Below, piece after piece: positions 17,158-24,738 of a stretch of 64,000 bases of DNA. Source of the stretch: CAVRGQ01 sp963720785 (lineage in GTDB: Bacteria > Actinomycetota > Acidimicrobiia > IMCC26256 > DASPTH01); contig CAVRGQ010000009.1 in assembly GCA_963720785.1 (NCBI GenBank), positions 434,001 through 498,000 on the forward strand, read 5' to 3'. Position 1 is the first letter of the stretch. The number at the start of each line of letters is the position of its first letter. The translations under genes were made by a program, and so were the position numbers. The notes under the pieces are model-generated. The model saw nothing but the letters and a program-made list of their open reading frames with translations. It did no database searches and was not told the origin of the DNA.

Positions 17158-17173
17158 GGGAACGCTGCCCCTC

Positions 17174-17179
17174 TAGTCT
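17174..17179 (+). promoter_or_regulatory. -10 element (TAGTCT) of the SDR gene
   Basis: TAGTCT, spacer CACGCG, then ATG 17186. It lies 16 bp from the opposing CoA-transferase hexamer, so the two genes share a compact divergent promoter region. Confidence 0.55.
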
Positions 17180-17185
17180 CACGCG

Positions 17186-18088
17186 ATGGCAAAGCAGCAG
17201 GCCCCCGCCGTCCCCGATCTCCACGGCAAGACGATCCTGATCACCGGCGGCAACGCCGGGATCGGCAAGGAGACGGCCGTGGCGCTGGCCCGCGCCGGCG
17301 CGAGCGTCACCATCACCGCCCGCGACGCTTCCCGGGGCCAAGCCGCGCTCGACGAGATCCTCACCCGCAGCGGCAGCACCGACGTCGCAGTGATGGACCT
17401 CGACCTCGCCTCGTTCGCATCCGTGCGCGGGTTCGCGTCGCGCTACGCGGATGCCCACGCGTCGATCGACGTGCTGGTGAACAACGCCGGTCTCATCCTC
17501 ACGTCGTACCGCCAGACCGTCGACGGCAACGAGACGACCTTCCAGGTGAACCACCTGGGGCCGTTCCTGCTCACCAACCTGCTGCGCGACCCGCTCGTCG
17601 CCGCGGGCGACTCCCGTGTGGTGAACGTTTCCTCCGATGCGCACAAGCAGGGCGGCAAGTCCCTCGACTTCGACGCGCTGCAGTCGCCCGGTGGCGTGAA
17701 CGCCCGCAACTCGATGAACGTGTACGGGCGCACCAAGCTCGAGAACATCCTCTTCACGCGTGAGCTCGCCCGTCGGTGGGCCGCCGACGGCGTCACCACC
17801 AACGCGGTGCACCCGGGCTTCGTGCGCAGCGGCTTCGGGCGCGACGGCGACGGCGGGAAGATCTTCGACGTCCTCATGCCCGTCATCCAGCTGGTCGCGC
17901 TCAGCGCGGAGCAGGGCGCCTACACCTCGGTGTACGTCGCGTCGTCACCCGAGGTCGCCGACGTCACCGGCAAGTTCTTCGTGAAGTGCAAGCCCGTCGC
18001 CCCGAGCGCCGCGGCCCAGGACGACACCGCCGCCGCCCGCCTCTGGGACGTCTCCGCGGAGCTCACCGGCCTCTCCACCCCCGCCTGA
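17186..18088 (+). CDS. Short-chain dehydrogenase/reductase (retinol-dehydrogenase-like)
   Basis: 300 residues. The Rossmann motif ITGGNAGIGKETA, the NNAG motif, Ser in NVSSDAHKQG and the YGRTK catalytic pair are all present. The ITARDASRG loop after the second strand (Arg) suggests NADP(H). The length and the sequence around the active site resemble the RDH/WWOX-like branch that acts on lipophilic alcohols. The gene ends in front of a 47-bp inverted repeat shared with three other sites. Confidence 0.85.
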   Translation: MAKQQAPAVPDLHGKTILITGGNAGIGKETAVALARAGASVTITARDASRGQAALDEILTRSGSTDVAVMDLDLASFASVRGFASRYADAHASIDVLVNNAGLILTSYRQTVDGNETTFQVNHLGPFLLTNLLRDPLVAAGDSRVVNVSSDAHKQGGKSLDFDALQSPGGVNARNSMNVYGRTKLENILFTRELARRWAADGVTTNAVHPGFVRSGFGRDGDGGKIFDVLMPVIQLVALSAEQGAYTSVYVASSPEVADVTGKFFVKCKPVAPSAAAQDDTAAARLWDVSAELTGLSTPA

Positions 18089-18103
18089 CGCCATTCTCAA
18101 CCC

Positions 18104-18150
18104 AACCGGCGTCAATCGCGGCCCATAGTGGGCAGGGATTGACGCCGGTT
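18104..18150. repeat. GGCGTCA-type inverted repeat (AACCGG subtype)
   Basis: 14-bp perfect arms AACCGGCGTCAATC (18104-18117) and GATTGACGCCGGTT (18137-18150) with a 19-base loop that itself holds GCCCA-TAG-TGGGC. It sits between convergent SDR and lysS genes. Its reverse complement matches the element at 59457-59503 over both arms and the adjoining CCTGCCC. Possible bidirectional terminator or dispersed palindromic repeat. Confidence 0.85.
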
Positions 18151-18164
18151 CGGAAAAGGGCGGG

Positions 18165-19688
18165 TCAGGATTCGGGGCGTTCGGGGCGGAGGGTCGGGAA
18201 GAGGATCACTTCCCGGATGCTGGTGACGCCCGCGAGGAGCATGGTGAGACGGTCGATGCCGATGCCGAGCCCGCCGGTGGGCGGCAGGCCGAACTCGAGC
18301 GCGCGGAGGTAGTCCTCGTCGATGGTGCCGGCCTCGGCGTCGCCCGCGGCACGCGCCGCGGCCTCGAGCCCGAAGCGCTCGCGCTGGTCGATCGGGTCGT
18401 TGAGCTCCGAGTACGCGTTGGCGAGCTCGTGGCCGTTGGCCACCACCTCGAAGCGCTCCACCAAGGTGGGGTCTTCGCGGTGCACCCGCGCCAACGGCGA
18501 CGTCTCACGCGGGTGGTCGAGCACGAACGTCGGGCGCACGAGGTGGTGCTCCACCAGCTCGTCGTACACCTCGTGAGTGCAGCGCCCTGCACCCCAGGAG
18601 TCCTGGTAGGTGAGGGCGAGGCCGTCGAGCACCTTGCGCGCGTCGGCGACGCCCATCGCGGGATTGATCTCCACGCCCACGTGCTCGCGGATGAGGTCGA
18701 CCATCGTGTGGCGGGGCCACGGCTCCGCGAGGTCGAACGTCTCGCCGCGGATTTCCAGCTCGGTGGTGCCGTTCGCCGCGCGTGCAGCTTCGACCACGAG
18801 CGCCTCGGTGAGCTCCATCATGTCGTGGTAGTCGGCGAGGGCCTGGTAGGCCTCGAGCATCGTGAACTCGGGGTTGTGACTGGTGTCGATGCCCTCGTTG
18901 CGGAACACGCGGCCGATCTCGAACACCCGCTCGAAGCCACCGACCACCAGCCGCTTCAAGTGCAGCTCCAGCGCGATGCGCAGGAAGAGGTCGACGTCGA
19001 GCGCGTTGTGGTGCGTGTGGAACGGGCGGGCGGTCGCGCCGCCGAGCTCGTGCTCGAGGACGGGTGTCTCCACCTCCACGAACCCGTTCGCCGCGAGGTG
19101 GCGACGGATGGCGGCCACCGCGGCGAAGCGCACCGCGAACACCCGCCGCGCGTCGTCGTTGACGATGAGGTCGACGTAGCGCTGGCGGAACCGGGTGTCG
19201 ACGTCGGAGAGGCCGTGCCACTTGTCGGGCAGCGGCCGCAGCGCCTTGGCCAGCAGCTGGAAGCCGCTCACCTTCACCGAGAGCTCGCCCTTGCGGGTGG
19301 CCATCACCGTGCCCTCGACGCCGACCCAGTCGCCGAGGTCGAGGTCGTCGAAGGCGACGTGCTGGTCCTCGCCGATCACCGCACGCGACACGAACAGCTG
19401 GACGGTGTCGTCCTGGTCCTTGATGGTGGCGAAGGTGAGCTTGCCCTGGCGGCGCAGCAACATGATGCGCCCGGCCACCCGCACCTCGACGTCGGTCTCC
19501 GCGCCGGGCTCCAGCCCGCCGTGGGCCGCGCGCAGCTCGCTCAGCGTGGAGGTGCGATCGAAGCGCACCGGGTAGGGCTCGGCGCCCGCCGCGCGGGCCG
19601 CCTCGACCTTCGCGAGACGACGGGCGCGCTCGCCGGACAGGCCCTCGATGTCGGGGCTCTCGGTCTCGGGGCTCTCGTCGTCGGGCAT
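18165..19688 (-). CDS. lysS: Lysyl-tRNA synthetase, class II
   Basis: 507 residues, the normal size for bacterial LysRS-II. An N-terminal OB-fold (VRVAGRIMLLRRQGKLTFAT) binds the anticodon. Class II motif 2 appears as FRNEGIDTSHNPEFTMLE and motif 3 as GLGIGIDRLTMLL. It charges tRNA-Lys in the cytoplasm. ATG 19688 has TACGAT seven bases upstream on the minus strand. The short acidic N-terminal extension (PDDESPETESPD) is not conserved in the family. Confidence 0.95.
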   Translation of the reverse strand: MPDDESPETESPDIEGLSGERARRLAKVEAARAAGAEPYPVRFDRTSTLSELRAAHGGLEPGAETDVEVRVAGRIMLLRRQGKLTFATIKDQDDTVQLFVSRAVIGEDQHVAFDDLDLGDWVGVEGTVMATRKGELSVKVSGFQLLAKALRPLPDKWHGLSDVDTRFRQRYVDLIVNDDARRVFAVRFAAVAAIRRHLAANGFVEVETPVLEHELGGATARPFHTHHNALDVDLFLRIALELHLKRLVVGGFERVFEIGRVFRNEGIDTSHNPEFTMLEAYQALADYHDMMELTEALVVEAARAANGTTELEIRGETFDLAEPWPRHTMVDLIREHVGVEINPAMGVADARKVLDGLALTYQDSWGAGRCTHEVYDELVEHHLVRPTFVLDHPRETSPLARVHREDPTLVERFEVVANGHELANAYSELNDPIDQRERFGLEAAARAAGDAEAGTIDEDYLRALEFGLPPTGGLGIGIDRLTMLLAGVTSIREVILFPTLRPERPES

Positions 19689-19748
19689 CCGGGTGATCGT
19701 AGGAGAGGCGGTGGTCACTCCCCCGCACCGTTTGGAGGTACTTGTCGG

Positions 19749-19754
19749 TAGGAT
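19749..19754 (+). promoter_or_regulatory. Likely -10 element (TAGGAT) of the thiolase gene
   Basis: TAGGAT about 54 bases before ATG 19808. The transcript would have a leader of ~45 bases containing the strong AGGAGG ribosome site, unlike the leaderless genes nearby. Confidence 0.45.
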
Positions 19755-19807
19755 GCCGCCGCGCACACCAGGGACCCGGAGGTCCCCCGCCCGGCCAGGA
19801 GGCCCCC

Positions 19808-21013
19808 ATGGAAGCCGTCATCGTCGCGACCGCCCGCACCCCCATCGGTCGGGCCAACAAGGGCTCCCTCGTCGACTGCCGGCCCGACGACCTCAGCGCC
19901 ATCGTCATCAAGGCCCTGCTCGAGAAGGTGCCCGGGCTCGACCCCGCGCTCGTCGAGGACGTCATCTGGGGCAACGCCCAGCCCGCCGGCGCCGCCGGCT
20001 ACAACCTCGCCCGCGTCGTCGCCATCCTCTCCGGCCTCGAGGGTGCGCCCGGCGTCACCGTCAACCGCTACTGCTCGTCGTCGCTGCAGACGATCCGCAT
20101 GGCCGCCCACGCCATCCGCGCCGGTGAGGGCGACGTCTTCGTCGCCGGTGGCGCCGAGACCGTGAGCCAGTTCAAGCTCGGCATGTCCGACGGTGGCCCC
20201 GGCACGCACAACCCGCTGTTCGAGCACGCCGAGGCCCGTTCCTCGGAGCGCGCCGCCGGTGGCCCCACGTGGAGCCCGATCGACGGCCTCCCCGACGTCT
20301 ACATCTCGATGGGCCAGACCGCCGAGAACGTGGCGCAGTACGCCAACGTGTCGCGTGAGGCGCAGGACGAGTTCGCCGCCCTCTCGCAGCAGCGTGCGGT
20401 GGAGTCGCAGCACAACGGCTTCTTCGAGCGGGAGATCATCCCGGTCACCCTCGCCGACGGCACCGTCGTCACCAAGGACGACGGTCCCCGCGAGGGCACC
20501 ACGGTCGAGAAGCTCTCGCAGCTCAACCCGGTGTTCCGTCCCGACGGCACCGTCACCGCCGGCAACGCCTGCCCCCTCAACGACGGCGCCGCCGGCGTCG
20601 TGGTGATGAGCGAGGCCAAGGCCGACGAGCTCGGCATCCAGCCCCTCGCCCGCATCGTGGCGAGCGGCGTGTCGGCCCTCGACCCCGAGATCATGGGTCT
20701 CGGCCCGATCGAGGCGATCAAGCAGGCCCTCGGCCGCGCCAAGCTCACTGTCGACGACATCGACCTCTTCGAGATCAACGAGGCGTTCGCCGCCCAGGTG
20801 GTGCCCTCCGCCCGTGAGCTCGGCATCCCCTACGAGAAGCTGAACGCGCACGGCGGCGGCATCGCCCTCGGCCACCCGTTCGGCATGACCGGCGCCCGCA
20901 TCATGACCACCCTGCTCAACGGGCTCGAGGACGGCGACGGCCGCTACGGCGTCGAGAGCATGTGCGTGGGCGGCGGCCAGGGCATGGCGATGGTCGTCGA
21001 ACGACTGTCGTGA
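19808..21013 (+). CDS. Acetyl-CoA C-acyltransferase (thiolase)
   Basis: 401 residues, canonical thiolase. The nucleophile is C89 in VNRYCSSSLQTI, followed by NEAFAAQ, the catalytic His in GGGIALGHPFGMTGAR and the second Cys in SMCVGGGQGMAM. It either cleaves 3-ketoacyl-CoA at the end of beta-oxidation or condenses acetyl-CoA. ATG 19808 follows AGGAGG at ideal spacing. Contrast this intact active site with the thiolase-like protein at 9631. A hairpin follows the stop codon. Confidence 0.93.
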   Translation: MEAVIVATARTPIGRANKGSLVDCRPDDLSAIVIKALLEKVPGLDPALVEDVIWGNAQPAGAAGYNLARVVAILSGLEGAPGVTVNRYCSSSLQTIRMAAHAIRAGEGDVFVAGGAETVSQFKLGMSDGGPGTHNPLFEHAEARSSERAAGGPTWSPIDGLPDVYISMGQTAENVAQYANVSREAQDEFAALSQQRAVESQHNGFFEREIIPVTLADGTVVTKDDGPREGTTVEKLSQLNPVFRPDGTVTAGNACPLNDGAAGVVVMSEAKADELGIQPLARIVASGVSALDPEIMGLGPIEAIKQALGRAKLTVDDIDLFEINEAFAAQVVPSARELGIPYEKLNAHGGGIALGHPFGMTGARIMTTLLNGLEDGDGRYGVESMCVGGGQGMAMVVERLS

Positions 21014-21020
21014 GGCCCTC

Positions 21021-21040
21021 GTCACCCTGCGTCGGGTGAC
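21021..21040 (+). terminator. Hairpin after the thiolase gene
   Basis: GTCACCC (21021-21027), six-base loop TGCGTC, GGGTGAC (21034-21040). No T-run. Confidence 0.5.
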
Positions 21041-21041
21041 G

Positions 21042-21047
21042 TAGCGT
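21042..21047 (+). promoter_or_regulatory. Likely -10 element (TAGCGT) of mscL
   Basis: TAGCGT lies 29 bases before ATG 21077, leaving a short leader with GGAGG. Confidence 0.45.
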
Positions 21048-21076
21048 CCCTGCCTTCCCCACACCTGGAGGCAGGG

Positions 21077-21473
21077 ATGAACAAGTTCGCCAAGGACTTC
21101 CGCGACTTCGTCATGCGCGGCAACGTCCTCGACCTGGCCGTTGCCGTCGTGATCGGCGCCGCGTTCAACGCGGTCGTCACGTCGATGGTCAACGACATCA
21201 TCATGCCGATCATCGCCGGCATCATCGGGAAGCCGAGCTTCGACGATCTCACGTTCACCCTCGGTGACGCGACGGTCTTCTACGGCAAGTTCCTCACCGC
21301 GCTCGGTGAACTTCCTGATCATCGCGGCGACGATCTTCGTGATCATCCGCGCCTTCGAGAGCCTGCAGAACCGCCGGCGCAAGGGCGAGATCGAGGAGCC
21401 CGAGGTCGTGAAGACCGACGAGGTCGTGCTGCTCGAGCAGATCCGCGACCTGCTCGCAGAGAAGCAGTCCTGA
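21077..21473 (+). CDS. mscL: Large-conductance mechanosensitive channel, interrupted by a +1 frameshift
   Basis: The first part reads MNKFAKDFRDFVMRGNVLDL and then the first helix VAVVIGAAFNAVVTSMVNDI, the MscL signature. After YGKFLTAL the frame is lost. The remainder continues in the +1 frame as NFLIIAATIFVIIRAFESLQ (second helix) and EVVLLEQIRDLLAEKQS (cytoplasmic bundle). Dropping one G from the GG at 21305-21306 restores TALVNFLIIA and a full-length channel of about 131 residues. No other damage is seen, so a consensus error is likelier than a real loss of this osmotic safety valve. SD GGAGG precedes ATG 21077. Confidence 0.88.
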
Positions 21474-21491
21474 TCAGGGTCCTGATCAGGG
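21468..21491. repeat. Two tandem 12-bp units each containing a palindrome
   Basis: TCCTGATCAGGG repeated twice; each contains the palindrome CCTGATCAGG. It spans both convergent stop codons (mscL and the Thr/Pro-rich protein). Confidence 0.75.
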
Positions 21492-22715
21492 AGTCGCGAA
21501 CGCCGGGTTGAGGCACTGCACCACGGTCGCGGGCGGGACGTCGAACGCCTTCTTGTAGTTGGTGAAGACGTTCTGCACCGCGCTGTGGGGGTAGAGCACC
21601 TCGGCCACCGCGTCCTCACCCGCACCGGTGATCGGGTACGTGCCGATCACCTGCACCTCGGTGAAGTCGAGCTTCAGGGTGTTGAGCTGGCCCTTGATCA
21701 CCAGCAACATCTGCCGCGCCTCGTAGCGCGCCTGGTCGGAGGTGGTGCGCTGCCCGGCCGGGAGCGTCACGGTGGTCGTGGGCTCGGCCGGCAACGTGGT
21801 GGTGGTCGTGGTGGTCGTGGTCTCCCCCGGCGCCAGCGTGGTGGTCGTGGTGGTGCTGGGCGGCGGCACGGTGCACGTGGCCTCGCCCGTGGGCAGCGGC
21901 GGCGCGCCGTTGTCGATCGCCCAGGTGACGGTGAGCACCTTGCCCGCCTGGTAGTCGACCTGGAACCGCTCGTCGTCGGGCACACCGCGGTTGCTCGGAC
22001 CGAGCTCCTTCCGGGCCAGCATCTTGGTCGCGAGGAGCTCCGACTTCTGCGAGTCGGGGATCGTGGTGGGCGGCGGCTGGGTGGTGGGCGGCTCGGTGGG
22101 CGGCGCCGTGGTGGGCGCGGCGGTGGTGGCGGGGGCGCCGGTGGTGGGCGGCGCAGTGGGGGGCGCGGTGGTGGGCGGCGGCGGCACCACGGTGACGGTG
22201 GGCGGCGGCGCAGTCGTGGTGGTGACGGGCGGCTTCGTGGTGGTGGTCGTGAGTGGCACCGTGGTGACGGTGGTGACCGGCGCCAGCGTGGTGCTCACCG
22301 GCGGCTTGGTGGGCACGGCGACGTCGTTGTTGTTGGTGGAGTCGCCGCCCTGCAGGGCGAAGAACGACACCAGGCCGATGGCCCAGAGGGCCAGCACCGC
22401 GCCGGCGGTGATGCGCGCCGCGGTGACGAGCTGCTCCCCGCTGCGGGTGCCGCGCGACCGACGAATGGAGTCGGAGGCGCGCTGCGCGAGCACGAAGGCG
22501 ACGATCGTGCCGACGAGGGGGATGACGATGCTGACGACCGCCCACACCATCGCCGCGATCGCGAACGGTTCGGTGCGGGGCTCCTCGCCCCACCCACCCG
22601 AGCCGCCCTCGCCCCCGGCGTACGTGGGCTCCGGCTCCGGCCCGAGCGGGACGTTGCCGGTGTCTCCCCCTTGCCAGTCGCCGGGGTACGGGTCTTCGGG
22701 CGGCACGTTGGACAT
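21486..22715 (-). CDS. DUF4190-like membrane protein with long Thr/Pro-rich linkers
   Basis: 409 residues. A Gly/Pro/Glu-rich N-terminus (1-45) precedes two hydrophobic helices (about 52-80 and 100-120) in a DUF4190-like layout. Then come two Thr/Pro-rich low-complexity stretches (roughly 130-225 and 285-320). Between them and at the C-terminus are folded segments, ending in TVVQCLNPAFATP. The linker would lie outside the membrane, possibly glycosylated, and holds the C-terminal domain away from it. Thr/Pro-rich linkers of this kind are common in actinobacterial envelope proteins. A TAGGGT lies eight bases before ATG 22715. Function unknown. Confidence 0.65.
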   Translation of the reverse strand: MSNVPPEDPYPGDWQGGDTGNVPLGPEPEPTYAGGEGGSGGWGEEPRTEPFAIAAMVWAVVSIVIPLVGTIVAFVLAQRASDSIRRSRGTRSGEQLVTAARITAGAVLALWAIGLVSFFALQGGDSTNNNDVAVPTKPPVSTTLAPVTTVTTVPLTTTTTKPPVTTTTAPPPTVTVVPPPPTTAPPTAPPTTGAPATTAAPTTAPPTEPPTTQPPPTTIPDSQKSELLATKMLARKELGPSNRGVPDDERFQVDYQAGKVLTVTWAIDNGAPPLPTGEATCTVPPPSTTTTTTLAPGETTTTTTTTTLPAEPTTTVTLPAGQRTTSDQARYEARQMLLVIKGQLNTLKLDFTEVQVIGTYPITGAGEDAVAEVLYPHSAVQNVFTNYKKAFDVPPATVVQCLNPAFATP

Positions 22716-22774
22716 GGGCGGGAACCCTACCGAGTCGGACGCGTGTTTTGGTGTAGCCCCCGCCAGCGCGTCGG

Positions 22775-22780
22775 TAGGCT
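22775..22780 (+). promoter_or_regulatory. -10 element (TAGGCT) of the HhH-GPD gene
   Basis: TAGGCT, spacer CGGTCC, then ATG 22787. Confidence 0.55.
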
Positions 22781-22786
22781 CGGTCC

Positions 22787-23386
22787 ATGGCCACCCGTAC
22801 CACCAAGACCAGCGTCGCGAAGCTGCCGATCACCGGCGACGCCGACGCCGACCAGCTCCTCGTCACCGATCCCCTCGCGCTCCTCATCGGGATGCTGCTC
22901 GACCAGCAGGTACCGATGGAGTGGGCGTTCCGCGGGCCCTCCACGCTCCGCTCCCGGCTCGGCCACCTCGACGTCGCCCGGATCGCGGCCATGGCACCCG
23001 ACGACCTCGAGGCGGTGTTCAAGGAGAAGCCCGCGCTGCACCGCTACCCCGGGTCGATGGCGAAGCGCACGCACGCGCTGTGCGTGCACGTCGTCGAGGA
23101 GTACGGCGGTGACGCCGCGAAGATCTGGAAGGGCTCCAAGGACCCCGCGGTGGTGTACGCCAACATCCGCGCGCTGCCCGGCTACGGCGAGGAGAAGGCC
23201 AAGATCTTCCTCGCGATCCTCGGCAAGCGCCTGAAGGCCGCGCCGAAGGGTTGGGAGGAGTACGCGGTGCCGTTCTCCGACGAGCAGCCACGCTCGGTCG
23301 CCGACATCGACTCGCGTGAGGCCTTCACCGCGGTGCGGGCCTGGAAGCAGGCGAAGAAGGCCGCCGGCAAGTCCAAGCAGGACTAG
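22787..23386 (+). CDS. HhH-GPD family protein (putative DNA base-excision repair)
   Basis: 199 residues. After LLIGMLLDQQVPMEWAFRGP, which matches the start of the HhH-GPD fold, the helix-hairpin-helix appears as ALPGYGEEKAKIFLAILGKR. The catalytic Asp expected some 18-20 residues after the hairpin is not obvious. The length and architecture fit the uncharacterised actinobacterial HhH-GPD family TIGR03252. It likely binds DNA and may be a glycosylase or an inactive relative. The Lys-rich C-terminus (KQAKKAAGKSKQD) fits nucleic acid contact. Confidence 0.78.
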   Translation: MATRTTKTSVAKLPITGDADADQLLVTDPLALLIGMLLDQQVPMEWAFRGPSTLRSRLGHLDVARIAAMAPDDLEAVFKEKPALHRYPGSMAKRTHALCVHVVEEYGGDAAKIWKGSKDPAVVYANIRALPGYGEEKAKIFLAILGKRLKAAPKGWEEYAVPFSDEQPRSVADIDSREAFTAVRAWKQAKKAAGKSKQD

Positions 23387-23388
23387 GG

Positions 23389-23441
23389 CACGTTTGGCGT
23401 CACTCAGGCGTCCATATCCGCGTTCAGTGACGCCAAACGTG
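23389..23441. repeat. GGCGTCA-type inverted repeat (CGTTT subtype)
   Basis: 16-bp perfect arms CACGTTTGGCGTCACT (23389-23404) and AGTGACGCCAAACGTG (23426-23441), loop 21 bases. It lies between convergent stop codons of the HhH-GPD and FAD-oxidoreductase genes and starts three bases after the first stop. Confidence 0.85.
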
Positions 23442-23448
23442 TGGTGCG

Positions 23449-24738
23449 TCAGCCCTTGAGGCGGCCGAGCACCGCGGCGGCGGTGCGCTTGCCCGAGAAC
23501 AACGCGCCCTGGATCGCGGGGGTGTCGCGGTGGTCGCCGCAGACGAACACACCGTCACCGAGGTCGACGCGCTGCTTGGCCGAGAAGCCCGGCCGCTGGT
23601 CGGGGTGGGCGTGCGCGATCCGGTAGGTGTGCAGGTGCTCCCACCCGTCGACCTCGCCGCCGAACCAGCCGCGCAACTGCGTGCGTACCGCCGTCTCCAC
23701 GCCTTCGCGGTCGACCGGGCCGAGCACCTCGGCCACCACGAGCGCGCGCCCGGGCGGCGCGTAGGCGGGCGCCACGTTGCTCATCACCGCCACCGTGCCG
23801 GCAGGACCGGAGCGGTCGCCGTCGAGCATCACCAGCTTGTCGGGGACGGGCGCCGCGTCGGCGCCGAAGTACACCGCCGCGACCCCGCGTGATGCCACTT
23901 CGGGGAGCCCGAGGAGCGCGACCGCACCTGGTCCTTCCGTGGCGACGACCAGCGCACGCGCCGTCACCCGGGTGCCGTCGGCCAGCACCGCGGTGGTGCC
24001 GTCGATCGCGGCGACGGGCGAGTGCAGTCGCACGACACCCTCGGGGAGATCGGCCGCGAGCTGGTCGGGGATCGCCTGCATGCCGGCCGCGGGCACCGCG
24101 GCGTCGCCCTCGGCGAGCATGCGCAGGATCACCGCGGCGCGGCGGAAGGGCACCTCGAGCAGCGGGTCGAGCTGGATGCCGCCGAGGAGCGGCACGAAGA
24201 ACTCGTCGATCATCGTGTCGGAGAACCCGCGGGCCACGAGAGCCTCGAGCGTGGTGGGATCGTCGACGCCCGGCGCCGGCCGGCGCAACAGGTCGGCCGG
24301 CGAGCCACGGCGCACGTCGGTGACCAGCTTGAGCAGGCGCACCTTGTCGACCGGCGAACCGACGGGCGCGAGCGCGGTGGCCAGCGCGTGGCGCGGCATG
24401 CGCTGCGGGTCCGCAACGTGGCGCAGCCGACCGTTGACCCGCACCAGCGCGCCGGGATCGAAGCGCTGGAACGCGAGTTCGCGGGTGTCGAGCTGGTGCT
24501 GCAGCTCCGGGTAGGCGGTCAGCGCGACCTGGAAGCCGCGGTCGAGGAGGAAGCCCTCGTGCGCGTCGGTGCGCACGCGGCCGCCGACACCGTCGGCCGC
24601 CTCGAGCACTGTGCACCCGACGCCGCGGAACGAGAGCGCGCGTGCGCACGCGAGGCCGGCGAGGCCGGCGCCCACGATGCACACGTCGACGTGCTCAGAC
24701 AGTTGCGTCCTCCGGGTCGCGGCCGGCTCCGTCGTCAT
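23449..24738 (-). CDS. FAD-dependent oxidoreductase (protoporphyrinogen oxidase / amine oxidase type)
   Basis: 429 residues. Dinucleotide-binding motif VDVCIVGAGLAGLACARAL, then VLEAADGVGGRVRTD (FAD ribose and pyrophosphate contacts), and the C-terminal FAD motif GVFVCGDHRDTPAIQGALFSG. The build fits NAD(P)-binding Rossmann-like FAD oxidases that act on amines, porphyrins or carotenoids; no further call is possible. ATG 24738 overlaps the end of the upstream membrane-protein gene by 44 bp, so translation is probably coupled. Last gene of a three-gene minus-strand operon. Confidence 0.8.
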   Translation of the reverse strand: MTTEPAATRRTQLSEHVDVCIVGAGLAGLACARALSFRGVGCTVLEAADGVGGRVRTDAHEGFLLDRGFQVALTAYPELQHQLDTRELAFQRFDPGALVRVNGRLRHVADPQRMPRHALATALAPVGSPVDKVRLLKLVTDVRRGSPADLLRRPAPGVDDPTTLEALVARGFSDTMIDEFFVPLLGGIQLDPLLEVPFRRAAVILRMLAEGDAAVPAAGMQAIPDQLAADLPEGVVRLHSPVAAIDGTTAVLADGTRVTARALVVATEGPGAVALLGLPEVASRGVAAVYFGADAAPVPDKLVMLDGDRSGPAGTVAVMSNVAPAYAPPGRALVVAEVLGPVDREGVETAVRTQLRGWFGGEVDGWEHLHTYRIAHAHPDQRPGFSAKQRVDLGDGVFVCGDHRDTPAIQGALFSGKRTAAAVLGRLKG

